The position numbers and the translations under genes were made by a program. Below the pieces are notes generated by a model, which saw only the letters and a program-made list of their open reading frames with translations, searched no databases and was not told the origin of the DNA. This document shows, in pieces, positions 23,004 through 35,672 of a stretch of DNA of 64,000 bases (positions within the stretch are counted from its first letter, which is position 1; each line of letters opens with the position of its first letter). The stretch covers positions 1,391,501-1,455,500 of the forward strand of contig CM032117.1 of the NCBI GenBank assembly GCA_018894105.1, written 5' to 3'. The stretch is from Jacaranda mimosifolia. Lineage: Eukaryota > Streptophyta > Magnoliopsida > Lamiales > Bignoniaceae.

Positions 23004-26000
23004 TGTTGTTTTAAAATATGGTGATATCTAGTTGTCCCAAATTAGAAAAAATCGAGGGTTTGAAATGCTTTGTAAGATATTCTCCCTCACTCTTTGGACG
23101 TCTTTTTAGGATAAAACTGTCTATTAAATACATCCGATGGAACAACAACTCGAAGCAACTAACCCTCCATGTTGACAAATGATCACGTCATCGTCAACTC
23201 TCATTTGTATTAGTTGTTAAAATGTTCATTTTGTCTGAGAATATTGTAAGTAAATTGGCAAATTAAACATGAGTTGTGTCTTAAATCAATGAAAATATAT
23301 CAGAAAACAAGTGATAAAAAATATATGATATTTGAGTTATCTTATTTTATTATAATTTTACTTCAAACATACTAAACAAACAAACAAACATGTATAATTT
23401 AATTTTAGTAAAAAGGAAAGTCGAAACAAATAAAAAAGAAAAAGAAACAGAGCCAAAATCTTTTCCCGGGTTTGAACAAAGAATATTAGAATTCGATTAT
23501 TGGTGATTATTGACTAGTCGGATAAAGTGAATTCGGATAAGCGAAGAAGCAGCAGTGGTGGGTTTGGACCCCGCCAGTGAAATGGACCTTCCCTGAGGGT
23601 CCGAATATTATTTGCCCCAAACTGTCAAGTCCATAGGACCCTACTCCTTAGGACTCATAACATCAAACCATAAATTGATACATCCCAAGTTGGTGGCACT
23701 AATTTTTCATTGTTAGGCATACACCTTTCATACTTTGATGGGCAAATTCCGACTCTGATTGTGATCTTTGAAATTAATATTCCCCCTTTCAGATTGAATC
23801 GAATTTGAGTTGGGATGCTCACGGTTTGGATAGAGCGGTGGGATTATGTTGGTGATGATACTATACTCCACGTCGGGAGACTCGAATGATTTAAAATAGT
23901 TTATAAGTTATTTTTTCCTTTTATCTTTTGAGGTACATTTTCTCAAATGACAAAGCCCCCAGCAGATGCTGGTAGGACAATACCTCGATGTGGCTGGCAT
24001 TCATATCGGTGATAGGTCAATTTGATTATCATTATTGATAACTTTTATTGGAAAATACTTTAATACGATTGAACCTCCATGTTGGCGACTGATCAATTTG
24101 GTAATCATCAGTTAGTATTACAAAAAAAATTATAGTATTTTTGAAATTGTACTTAAAAATATTGTTATTTTGTCGATAAAGTCTCGTCCAATTGGTAAAA
24201 TTGAAACCCCAAAACTATTTCATTAAGCAGAGATTTTGAGTTCGAATTTTACTTATGTGAGTATTTAATTTGTTTATTTTAATAATAGTTTCATAATTGT
24301 ATAGTTAATTTATAGCCATCAAATCTTTTGAATGAATTTAATGCATTAATGTATCAAATAATGTAATTAATAGATTATATATTAAAAAAAAATATCGTTA
24401 TTTTAGTCTATTGAGATCTTCCGGCTGATCAGTCAACACTCCGTTAATTAATACCAAACCGACCAAACAAATATCTAGCAGTGTTTAGATCTTGCAGTCA
24501 TGTTATAACGGAAATTTCACATGAGACAGCTAAGTTCACATAATTAAGGAAATATATATTAATTAATTTCTTTGGTTAAGAGCAAACAATTTAATTAATT
24601 AATCAATGACAAAAATCTCAATCAGGCACATATATCATTAGACGATTTTCCATCCAGTGGACTAACATTAGCACTTTGTTGACATGTTACATATGGAAAC
24701 ATGGACAACCTGCCAAGGACCAAATCTTAACTAATTAGTTGAAATTCTGAAATGATTGTCCAGAGTGTCCACATTGTAATAGTGTTAGCAATTATAAAAT
24801 AGTAGACTTAGGTGTACATATAGGGTATGATTCATTATCTTAATTTAAAAGATGATGTGACAAATTATACCACAAAAAAAGCAGTATTGTTGCTAAAATG
24901 ATATGTCAAGTCGAGTGATATTTCAGTCATAATAATACTTTATTTTTTTTATTTTTTTAAATATCAATTAGCTTGAAATTTTATTTAATTAATTTCACAT
25001 AAATCTTATCCTCATCGTGTATAGATCAGATCTGGATTTATGAATAATGATACTATAAAAATTCATTTTCGCTATGAAAATCTCATTTGGATTTCTTTTT
25101 TTCAGTGCGAGGTGCACAAGACGTCCATTTTGAGTCGAATACAAAACCTCCAAGAGACTAATGTCACCGGATTACACAAGCCACAGAACAAAGTAAGTCT
25201 ATTTATTAGCTTTGTTAAATGCAACTAAGCATGAGTTAATTTAACAAAAATAGGATTAAAGTAATTGTTTTCTTGTACTTGGATTATTTTTGGAGGGTCT
25301 TATAAATGGAGATGAATATAGAATCGAAATGATAGAAAATTATTGCATATGATTTAATTGATGAGTGACATACACTTTTAATTACTTTGTCCAATTTATC
25401 ACAATCTTGTCCATAATACTATCATATATGTTCCCCATTTGTTGTTCACTCCACTAAGGAAAAAAACCCAATAACGTTCTTAAGTATATTCATCATCGTG
25501 GCATCAGCATGACAATAGCCAAAATAAAAATAAAAATAAATGAAAAAAAAAAACGAAATGGGTCCTCATTTTTTTTATTTATTTTTTGGTATTTATGATC
25601 AATTATATATAGTACCACGCCATAATTATTATTTTGGAAATAAAGAAATATAAAGAAAAGTGTCACGCAGAAAGTTATTATCATGCCCCTATAAGGAACT
25701 GGATGAGAATGGTAAGTTGCTAAGTGGAGTGGAAAAGGTGAAAGTTGTAGGCTTTCAGATCTTGAAAAGACAATTAAGTTGGAGCAATTAGAATTTAGAA
25801 TAAGAATAAACAATCATATGTAGTAAAATAATTGGACAAGGGATGAGATATATATAATTTTTTTTTTCAAAAAAGAGGTGAAATAATAAACTTGATTTAT
25901 TTTATTTTTCTTTTTCTGATCTTTTTCTTTTGCCTTCTCTTTAGAATCTTACTTGTAGATTGTGTGGTTAGAAAAATACTCTTAATTAAGAAATTTTAGA

Positions 26001-27128
26001 AACTTATTTATTAATGTATAATAGGGCCCTATACATGCTTTACTTATATATAATACATAAAAATTAGACAAAGGAAGATAATGATTAAAATAAATTCATT
26101 TTTTAGTGAATAAATTAGATACATATACTAATTGCGCGGTCCATGGAACAAATTAATTTATTACGAGATAATTCTTGATATTTTCCTCAAAATTGGAAAA
26201 AAATAAAAATAAAAAGTGTCCTTCCTGCCTGGTACTTTATCAAGTTAATTAACTAGGCATCGATGATTAGCATGATTAGATCAAATAATGAAGGGAGTGG
26301 AGTACCTGAAAAAGTTGCATGTGCAAGTTGACACATATGATATTTTTTAATGCAATATGAAGTTGTGCAATATTTAATATAGGACCTTATAATTTAGTTA
26401 TGTTTGTTTAACATATAATTTTAATGTCCTAACATAAGAAGCTGCGCTTGGTCTCCCACTACGTTTAGGCTTTTGTAAAATAACTGATGGATATTCATTA
26501 CAGGAATATTGGGTTACAAGGGTTTACCCCTTTGCTTCTCAGATAAGTGCCTTCTTTCATCATATATAATCACCATTAAGTTAGGTAATACTTATTTTAG
26601 GGCTTAATTTACCCCCTTTTTTTTTTATCTTAACTAAGTGTAAAATTGAAGTTTTAGATAAAATATTGTTGATGAGTACATGGGATAATGAGTAGTAGCT
26701 TAGAGAAACTGTGGGTGGTTCCACGCATTTATCTATATTAATTAAAAAAAAGGTTGTTTTATACCTAAAATGAAAGTTATTTATTTATTCTTTTTTTTTT
26801 TAGTGTAGTTTGCTCTTTAATTGTTCTAATAATTAAAATGAACAATGCAATTTAAAAGATAAAATGGAGAATTCAATACAAGAAAAGTAGTTTGGATACT
26901 AATATTTCAATTTTATCCTCTAAATTATTCTTTTTTTTTACACAACACACACTTACCAATGGTTCATTATGGTTCGAATTCCATATTTTATACAGATAAA
27001 TGAGAGGATAATGCCACGCGATCAATTAACCACTCAATTTTATACTGTCTTAAAATAAAATTTATTTCAAAACTATCATTTAATTTAATGGGATGATGTC
27101 ATAACATTGAGTTTCAATTATTACTATT

Positions 27129-27161
<33 letters not shown>

Positions 27162-27236
27162 ACATTGGATTTAAATTCTCATTTAATATTCTATACCTGA
27201 GTCAAATATGAGTAATTTTTCTAGGGAATAGAAGAG
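23004..27236. other. Gene-poor intergenic DNA with diverged LTR-like fragments
   Basis: No supported gene in 4.2 kb. Fragments at about 23022-23200 and 23870-24110 share a block order ('tccatgttg.c.a.tgatca', tttataagttatttttcc-like) with each other and with 30188-30340, and look like remains of a second small LTR-type family. An (AAT)n microsatellite lies at about 27131-27160. Confidence 0.45.
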
Positions 27237-27244
27237 GGTTGCAT

Positions 27245-27843
27245 AGGGGTGTAAGATGAGTTGAGCCGGCTCATGAGCCTCATGAGCGGGTTCGATTATA
27301 GCTCGACTCAAGCTCGAGCTCGAGCTCTAACATGAGCCGAGCTCAAGCTCTTATCTAGTTGATCGAAAGCTTATGAGCCAGCTCATGAGCTTTTTCCTAT
27401 TTTTAAATACTTTTTATATATTAATAATTTACTTTCTTTTTCTAATTTTAAATATTTATTATATATTAATTAATATGTATTAATAATTTACTTTTTTTTC
27501 TAATTTTAAATATTTATATATATGATTAAATAATTATAATATATTAATAATTTAATAATTTATCACTAATTATAATATATTATAATTTAAATCATGATAG
27601 TAATTATTATAATTTCATATATATTTAATTTATAACAATAATTTTAATTATTTTATTAATTAGTATTAAATAATTATGATATATTAATAATTTAATATTT
27701 TTATTTAATTTAAAAAAAATTGGTGAGCCAGCTCGAGCTCGAGCCCTTAAGACCAAGCTCATCGAGCTCGAGCTCAAAAAACTGGGCTCGAGCTCGAGCT
27801 TGCAAATTTTGTCAAGCTCGAGCTCGAGTCGTTTACAACCCTA
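27245..27843. mobile_element. hAT-type MITE with CTCGAG-rich ends (8-bp TSD)
   Basis: The left end reads AGGGGTGTAAGATGAGTTGA. The right end, reverse-complemented, reads TAGGGTTGTAAACGACTCGA, the classic hAT TIR form. The 8-bp direct repeat GGTTGCAT flanks it (27237-27244 and 27844-27851). About 100 bp at each end is built of overlapping GAGCTC/CTCGAG hexamers, so the ends can pair extensively. The roughly 350-bp middle is nearly pure A/T. No transposase. Confidence 0.85.
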
Positions 27844-27851
27844 GGTTGCAT

Positions 27852-28566
27852 GCTTCATGCATAATAGTGATATAATTCTTGAAATAACATGTATCATCTT
27901 CGGAAGTTAAAAAAGAAAAAGAAAAAGAATAAAGAGAAATATAGGTGCTAAGAATGTAAGCTTGGTAATTCCAGACAGGGAATACTGCCGGCAGCCACGC
28001 TTCCCGAAACCACCGACGGCGGCGGCGCCACCGATTGTGTCGCTTCCATGAAATTCCCCCTCACAGAGAAACTGACCGACAATGCCTGTTTTCGGATTTC
28101 ACCAATTCGAAGCAACCCCATTTCTTTTAATTGCAAATTTAATATTTCAAGGCAAATTACATTAATTATTACAATCAAAGTTGGAATGAGATGAGAATTA
28201 ATAACTTTTGACTTTTTTCCCTTTGTCTCTCATTTGCTGGAACAGGCCTGAGATGCGTTGGATTTCGTATTGCCATTCTTCATCTATATATCTGCTGGGA
28301 ATTCGCACCCGGCTCCTGGATCGTAAATATAATTGTTAGGTGTTGAGTTTATTAATGAATTTCTACCACTATAGTATTTTTCTTATTTATTTATTTATTT
28401 ATGTGGTCTTGATGCTCAAAATTGTTAAATCACATGTGGTCCGCAGCAGCAGACAGCTAGCATGTCCACATAATTCAATCATTCGTGACTTTGATGCAAG
28501 AATTTTTGAAAATTATAAATCCTATGTATATTATATGTATAACCGTAAGTGGACGTACACATATAA
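27852..28566. other. Intergenic with a short GC-rich coding-like patch
   Basis: Mostly AT-rich. A minus-strand frame at 28178-27948 includes a stretch with balanced composition (MGLLRIGEIRKQALSVSFSV, then GNFMEATQSVAPPPSVVSGS) that looks more coding-like than its surroundings. I do not recognise it and see no partner exons. It may be a captured or decayed gene fragment. Confidence 0.35.
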
Positions 28567-28975
28567 TATTAATAAATGAACTTTAAGTCTAACTCAACCC
28601 CAAAAGTAGGTTCAAGAGATGAGAATTGCCTAAAATTATATATAGAGATCACAACTTATTTATTTTACGGATGTGTGACACTAACGTACCTCACGCATGT
28701 TCAAGAATAATATTTGGAGCGTGGCATAATATGAAATGGGTGGCTCAACAATATTAGGTAACTCAACATTGGGAATGAGTGGCCCTAATACTATATTAAA
28801 AAATGGACTTCAAGCTTAACTTAACCCCAAAAGTTAGCTCAAGAAGTGAGGATTGCTTAAAACTATATATACAAACCACAACTCATTTATTTCACCGATG
28901 TAGGGCACTAACACACCCCGTGCATGCTCAAAAATGAACATTTAGAATGTGGAATAATATGAAATGAGTGGCCCA
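28567..28975 (-). mobile_element. Diverged compound TRIM copy (LTR-internal-LTR-internal)
   Basis: In reverse orientation this region matches the TRIM at 22651-22998. LTR-like blocks lie at about 28567-28686 and 28794-28912. Internal-like blocks lie at about 28687-28793 (with a mutated primer site, TAGTATTAGGGCC on the minus strand) and 28913-28975. The extra partial internal block on the outside means it is not a simple two-LTR insertion. It is clearly older than the intact copy. Confidence 0.8.
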
Positions 28976-29562
28976 ATTCAATTATTCATGGATCCTAACT
29001 GCCTTGTCAAGGTTGAAATTAACCATGCGAGCATTTAGGTGTATTTTCATTTTCACTAACAGAAATTTTAATTTTCACAAGAAAAACGTAATTTGTTAAA
29101 CTTCAACTGATTGCTACAAAGAATAATGTCATACTTAATAAAATTATTACAAATTTAATATCTTAGTGTTTTATGTACGAGCACTGGTCATGATGAGGAT
29201 CAATGGACAGCCCGCAAAATTAATTCTTGAGATCGATGGATTAAGAAAATGAAAAAGTCATCGAAAAATAAATTCTTGAAATTTATATATTAAGAATGAA
29301 AAAGAGTTAGGTTGATGCTAATTATATACAATTTATTACTGAAAGAGGCATGAATTATCATCTATAAATTTGGTTGGAGACCATATCCCTATCTGGAAGA
29401 ATAATGGCAGCCCAATGGAGTTGAAAAATATACAATTCTATCCAAATACTTTAATTATATAAAAGAGATTTCCACGGAAATTAATATACAAAGAGGGGCC
29501 ACATTTGTTATTCAATCGTGTACCATTGATGAAATGCCTGCATGTTGGTCGGAACAGGTTAC
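28976..29562. other. Intergenic, no gene seen
   Basis: AT-rich and non-coding. Confidence 0.5.
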
Positions 29563-29915
29563 GGGGCTGTTTGGTTTTATTTCCATTTTCAATTTTCATT
29601 TCCACCATTTCTAAAATTTGAAAAGTTAGTTAGTGAAAATAAGTTGAAAATGAATTTTTATTTGGATAAAATGTTGGAAATGTAATGATTACGTTGGTTT
29701 TAACTGGTTATAGATGGAGAAAGATAGAAATAATAGAATAGAGAGAGAAGATATATATGTTATTGGGAAAAAATATATAAGTTATTGGAAAATGTATTTT
29801 GAAAATGAAAATGAAAATGATGTTGGGTGAAATTTTTTTAAATGTGATGGTTTTCATTTATGAAATAGTAGAAAATGAAAAAAGTGGCTATGGAAATAAA
29901 AAAACCAAACAGGCC
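29563..29915. mobile_element. Short MITE with GGGCTGTTTGGTTTTATTTCC ends
   Basis: Left end GGGGCTGTTTGGTTTTATTT and right end, reverse-complemented, GGCCTGTTTGGTTTTTTTAT form inverted repeats. The interior is repetitive ATGAAAATGAAAATG-type sequence near both ends. A related element lies at 33356-33699. No clean target duplication is visible. Confidence 0.6.
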
Positions 29916-29939
29916 TTATTATTGAATCTACCCTTGCAA

Positions 29940-29960
29940 CACACACACACACACACACAC
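29940..29960. repeat. (AC)n microsatellite
   Basis: About ten AC dinucleotides in a row, directly after the MITE at 29563-29915. Confidence 0.85.
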
Positions 29961-30187
29961 ATATGTATGTATATCATAAATATTGAATGCGATGCCTTGA
30001 ATTCTCCCTGCTAAATGATTTGAGTTTAGAAGTAATCCTTCAAATAAATGAGTTAGGATTTGGTTTATTTCAATTTGGTCCAATAATATTAAGGTGGCTG
30101 GTTTGTTTAATAGAACTTGTTATGTATTAGACAGTGGCTATTGTGCTGAGTGGTTAATTAGTTAAGTGACATTGCTCTCATATTTTT

Positions 30188-30340
30188 TGATAATATCTAA
30201 TTGTCCCACATTGAAAGGAGTTGAAGGCTTGAGATAGTTTATAAACTATTTTTCCTCTTTGATCACCCTTTGAAATGTCTTTTTAAGAACAAAACTGGAC
30301 ATGCATTTAGTCTCGAATTGGCTAACTAGCCCTTCATACC
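30188..30340 (+). repeat. LTR-like dispersed fragment
   Basis: Begins 'atctaattgtcccacattg' and continues 'tttataaactatttttcctc...aaatgtctttttaagaacaaaac'. Matching blocks occur at about 23022-23200 and 23870-24000. The TGTCCCACAT motif at the start is also used by TRIM LTRs, so a related miniature LTR family is likely. No complete copy is present here. Confidence 0.4.
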
Positions 30341-30892
30341 AAGCAACAGATACACATGTGTATATACAAACAGTGATCACATATTTTAAATTCAATGTCC
30401 AAATTGATCGTATCATCCAATTGTTAGATAAAAATAAGTGAATGCCCTTATTATTTTGAAATGTCACTTTTTTTAGGGACAAATGTGAAACTTTTATTGT
30501 ACCATAATACTATAAATATCATATACATATGTTTATGTAATGAAATTATTCAGCATTGCTAGAATACATAAGTTAGGGTGATTTGAAGGAAGCATTTTTT
30601 GGTGGGCCAATTGTTCCACTGGGGCACGCGGATGGGGCAATGTGCACCGCTATATTGCATGTTAAAATTATAATTGTTATAATCAAGAATTAGGGTTAGT
30701 TTCAAGAATAATTATCTCCAAATCTCTATATGAGTTGATAATAACCCGGGAAGATAACGTCCCTTCTGGACTCCAAGCGATTAATTATTAGGTCTCAGCT
30801 GAATTCTTCCCGTCCAGTAACTCTTGTTGTATAAATTAATTGGTTGAACTTATTTGATGAGATCTTGTCCTCACATGTATGCATGAAATTCA

Positions 30893-31125
30893 GGGCTTGT
30901 TCACTAGCATTTTTGCCATTTTCTGAAAAAAATAATTGGGAGAATGAGTTTTCGGGAGAAAATTTGAAAAAAGTATTAAGTGTTTGTTTATGTTTTGAGA
31001 AAATAGAAAAAATGGATTGAGAATGAGTTGTTTGTTAATGTTTTGGTAGGGACAAATTTTATTATAAATGTCAAATCAATTACTATTTTGTTGGGTTTGT
31101 AGGAAGAAATTAATTTTTTATGTAA

Positions 31126-31162
<37 letters not shown>

Positions 31163-31357
31163 ATGGTGTGTATATACATATACTTGAATGTTAGGTAGGG
31201 TTAAGGTAGTATGTAGGGTCTTTTTGAGATTAAATTCTAAGAATTTTTTGGGTATAATTTTTTGTATTTTGGGAATATGATTGGAGAATGAATATATTTT
31301 TTGGGATTGTTTTGGGAGTTGGGAAAAATTTCCCCCAAATGCTAGTGGACATAATCT
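30893..31357. mobile_element. MITE with CACTAGCATTT inverted ends
   Basis: The left end GGGCTTGTTCACTAGCATTT pairs with the right end, whose reverse complement reads GATTATGTCCACTAGCATTT. The interior contains an (AT)n run at about 31130-31158 and a block resembling, in inverse orientation, the MITE sequences at 36880-37250 and 60430-60774. Confidence 0.6.
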
Positions 31358-33355
31358 TAGAGTTTGAATTCTAATAAATTTAAGTGCATTTTTGTATCAT
31401 TTGATAGGTAATTTATTTTATTAATTTTTTAAATCAATTTAATGAAAGATAATAATTGATTATCAATACTTAATCAACTATATATATATATATATAAAGA
31501 TCATAGGATTATGGAGCAGTTGCACATTGATGTACATGAGCTGATAAATATGTTAGTAATAAGATATTTGGGTAAACTTGTAAACTCTTCAAAACATCTT
31601 ATATTAGAAAGTGTTCGATAAATTTATTTAAAAAATAACTCATAAAATTCTTCAATAAGATGTTAGAATCTTACAAGCTCTTTGGAAAAAGGTAAAGAGA
31701 TTTTAACTTATTTTCAAGATTTTAGCAAAAAGTTATTTAATTTTACCCACTTTAATTATAAAATTATCATTACTAACATTTTATATGTTTCAAAACTATC
31801 TAAAAACTTGTAAAATCACTTAAACAAATTTAACCAGATATCTCAAAAGACAACGTTGCTTTACAAATTTTTGTATTTCATTATTATATATCAATTTGGA
31901 TAATTAAAAAAGATAATAGTAATAGCTATTTTTTTCTTTTCTTTTCTTTTTTTTCCAAAAAACTTACAATGACGAATTTATCCTTTTAACAAAACAAAAT
32001 CAAGTAAATTGAAATACAAACTACACATTTTTATGCATATAAAAAGCTCATTCGAATTCGAACGCTTAACCTCCCACATAATAAAAGAGACTTGTGCTAA
32101 TAATAATCACAGTAATAAGAATAATAGCTTGGGTTTAAATACCTGTGAGATGCCCGACTTTATGGGCACAATGGCATGTGAATTCTTTTGGGGTTGCGCT
32201 GCAATGCCCCATAACCAATTTTCACTGCACTTTGAGAGACAAATAAAAATTAATTTCTTTTAAATATAATACAACTTTTTTTATTTTAATTTTTTTTCAT
32301 TTAAATCAAAATTCCATCCCACATAAAGCAGTGAAAAAAATTATTCATTATAATATATATAATCTGATGTGAATGCAAGTCAGAAATTGTCTTGGGTTTA
32401 TGATTTTTGGAAAGTATTTTTCTTGCTTATGTCTGCCCCACTTGTCTTTCTTAATCTCACAGATTTGATCCATCATGTTATGCCTTAAGAAGTAAAGTTT
32501 AAGTTTAGTCAAGGACTGTATGTGTAGTATATACAGACGTAAACGAGCAATCCGTACACTACTGCACATGGGCTGATATTGTCCTAATTGGGCCTCTTAA
32601 TTGGCTATTTAGAATATTAAAATTTGAAATTAATATACACGGATTATTTCGTTGGTAAGTCATATCATGTGAAAATAATTTGACAGATTAATTTCGTTTT
32701 AATTGAAAAGTTTCCTAACTGCTAACCATATAAATAATTAATTTCATACAAGCATTTTATGTATTTTTGATGTAGTAAAGAAGCACCTATGTTGTAGATT
32801 AATAATGATGAATTAGTACATGCAGCTAATTGTACGGTTATTGCATCATAATTGGGCAACTCTTGTTGTTATAGAGTTAATGATGGAGCTAGCATGTACT
32901 TGGGAATAGATGCTAAGAGGGATCCATTCAGTTGTTTATATTCATAATGTTAGCAATAATTCAGGTTACCAATTGACCATTAAGTACATTATAGTTATTG
33001 CAAATGACTTGTTGGATCATTGATGTGACTGTATAACTTTAGAAAATTTGGATTTGTTTTATTTTTAAGGCTGAATGATTAATTGAATTAATAACATCGA
33101 CATTACATTTATACATATAAAGTTTAAAATTTAAAGTTTAATAAATTTCAGATAATATTCTTTTTTCATTCAAATGCATATGATGTCGGCCAGTATGTAC
33201 TATTAAAATTGAATAGTTCAAATTCCTTCAAATAACTCATCAGAAGAAGTAGTCCTTTGATTCTAAATTTCGTAGTCTTCCTTCCCTCAGGATCTGTAAC
33301 TTCTTTCTCTTGAAATAACATATTAATAGAATAGGAAATCTCACACAAAGTATTA
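31358..33355. other. Gene-poor intergenic DNA
   Basis: No supported gene. At about 32030-32105 there is a minus-orientation fragment ('ctcattcgaattcgaac...cctcccacataat') related to the SINE-like piece at 39711-39805. Confidence 0.45.
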
Positions 33356-33699
33356 GGGGGTGCTTGTTTTCATTTCCAAGCCCCATTTTCATTTTCATAT
33401 GAGAATAAAAATTGAAAACAAACACTTTCTCACAACTTTTTTGAGAAAAAATACACATTTTCTTCTCAAAACTTTTTATAAACCTACTATATAATCCTAT
33501 TACATATCAATCAAATTTAAATTTAATTTGACATAAAGTACCTATTATCATTTTTAAAATAACAAAATACACATATATTTTAAAAAATAAATCTTTTTAA
33601 ACATAAAAAAATATAAATTAACCTACTTTTTAATCCTATAACATATTCTAATCATTACTTGGAAATGGAAATAGCACTTGGAAATAAAACCAAACGGGC
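33356..33699. mobile_element. Short MITE related to 29563-29915
   Basis: Left end GGGGGTGCTTGTTTTCATTT plus CCAAG and right end, reverse-complemented, GCCCGTTTGGTTTTATTTCC plus AAG form inverted repeats of about 25 bases. About 344 bp, AT-rich, non-coding. No matching target duplication was found. Confidence 0.6.
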
Positions 33700-33858
33700 A
33701 GAGTTTGATCTTTCTTTCTCTTCTATGTGTGGTTGAGATAAAGATAGAGTATTCCATCTTCAGCTAAGCACGATCTACTCACATTATTCGATCCGGATAA
33801 ATCCCTAACATTAGGGTTCGTCAGCTTTGAGTTAGGTTGGGATTTCGACTTTACCCAA

Positions 33859-35672
33859 TCTATACTATTATATATAGCAGAACGGTGTGGGATCCATAAT
33901 TGTGCAATTTTGATCAAATTTTGAATTCTTAGATTTTGAGCTTTTTAATTTTTAAAAATTGGTTTTTGATAATTAAATTGAAAGCATTTATTCTTTTAAA
34001 GATATCTAGATTTTTGAATTTTTTTTTTTATTAGAACAAATTATTTTTTGTTTATCCCAAATACCAAAAATGATTTTATTTTATCTACAAAATCTTTTTC
34101 ATCTCTACTCTCAATATGTGGAAGATTCTTGGATTATTTGAACTCTATAGTTTGATAAGTTTTTCATAATTTTCTCTTATCTTTAATAACTAATTTATAT
34201 CTATATCACTATATATAGAGTATTTCGAAAGCCATTTTATTAATACTTTCAATTTCTAACTTTTTTTTTCACTCTATTCTTTGTGTGCCTCTTTATTTTA
34301 TTCTTCAAATTGCTTAATGATTGTTTGAATTTATTTTTCACTTCTTTGATTTCTTCTTCTTCTTCTTCTTCTTCTTCTTCTTCTTCTTTCTTTGTTTTTT
34401 AGGGATGTTAAATACATGATGGAAGAGATTTTCTGGATTTTAATGTTAGAATTTTATTTTCAACCATAAATAAAGTGAATCATTTAGCTTTTATTGTTAT
34501 TAACTTTGTAAATTTTTATATCTTTCTTCTTTATTACTTAATTTAAGTTATCAATTCATTTTTTAAATTTTTAATTTTTAAATTCCTTTTTTGTTCTTTT
34601 AGTTTTATAATTTTACAAGATGAGATATATATTAATTGCTCTTACTATTTTTTTAACTTTATTTTACTTTTATTAGTTATATTTTTCTCTTCAATTATAG
34701 ATAAATTTTGTCACTTAATTTTTATTTTATTTAAATTCTTATACATTTAGTATCCTTTAACTCATTATTTGAATTGAGTTATTAATTTATTTGTTAGATT
34801 TTGTAATTTATTTTTAAATTATCTTATTTATGTTTTATCTAAGTTTATAATTTTATAGGATAAGATCTATTTTTTGGTTTTGGTATTTGTAAAGTTTGTT
34901 TCACTTTTTGAATATTTATATTTTAAAAGTATGTCATTTAGTTTTTATTTTTTATTCACATATGTGTAATTGTGTGTGTATAAGAATGTATAATTCCTAC
35001 TATTTTTAAAATTTTTAAATACTATTTTATCAATATATATTCTTAACTCTTTTCTTCACTTAATTGTTGGAGAACTAAACTATGAGTCAATAAAATGTTT
35101 AATTTATATACTAATATTGATTTTAACTTTATAATTATTTTATATATTTATTTTTTACTATCAAAGTTTGGTCTTGATTTAATTGATTTTTATTCAAAAA
35201 TTGAAATTAAATAAGAATTTTTTTAAATTCTTGGTAGCCAATATATTATCTAATTTATATTTTAAGTTTTAACTTAATATACACTTATCGTCTTTTAAGT
35301 CTAACATAATCTTAAAATATATAATTTTAATTTTTTTCCAACAATTTTTAAACCATCAATCTTGTGTTTTATATCCTTCCCATATACTTTTATTTTTCAA
35401 TACAACTATCTATTAGTTTTTGGTTGCATATTATTTTTTTTTCTTTTTAATAAAATATGTAATCATATTCATAGACTTTATTTTTGGAAGTTTAGATTTT
35501 TTTTTTAACTTCTCACTGAATAATCTTAAATTTATTTTTTACTAATTATTCGATCATTTTTTGAGATAATTTTATTTTTATATTGTTATTTTTAATTATA
35601 TTTATAATTCAATAATTACATTGATATATAGTAATTTTAAAGAATCCGTGCACAGCACGGAGATAATGCTAG
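33859..35672 (+). mobile_element. Non-autonomous Helitron A (1814 bp)
   Basis: The 5' end TCTATACTATTATATATAGC sits after an A. The 3' end carries a perfect 7-bp hairpin TCCGTGC-ACA-GCACGGA and then CTAG, followed by a T. That is the Helitron plan: insertion between A and T, 5'-TC, subterminal hairpin, CTRR-3'. The first 100 bases closely match the 5' end of the second copy (minus strand, from 50970). The interior is T-rich, with (TTC)n at about 34345-34387, and encodes no RepHel protein. Confidence 0.85.

Noticed and set aside
34345..34387. (TTC)n tract as a regulatory element
   Set aside because: A simple microsatellite inside Helitron A; no evidence of function.
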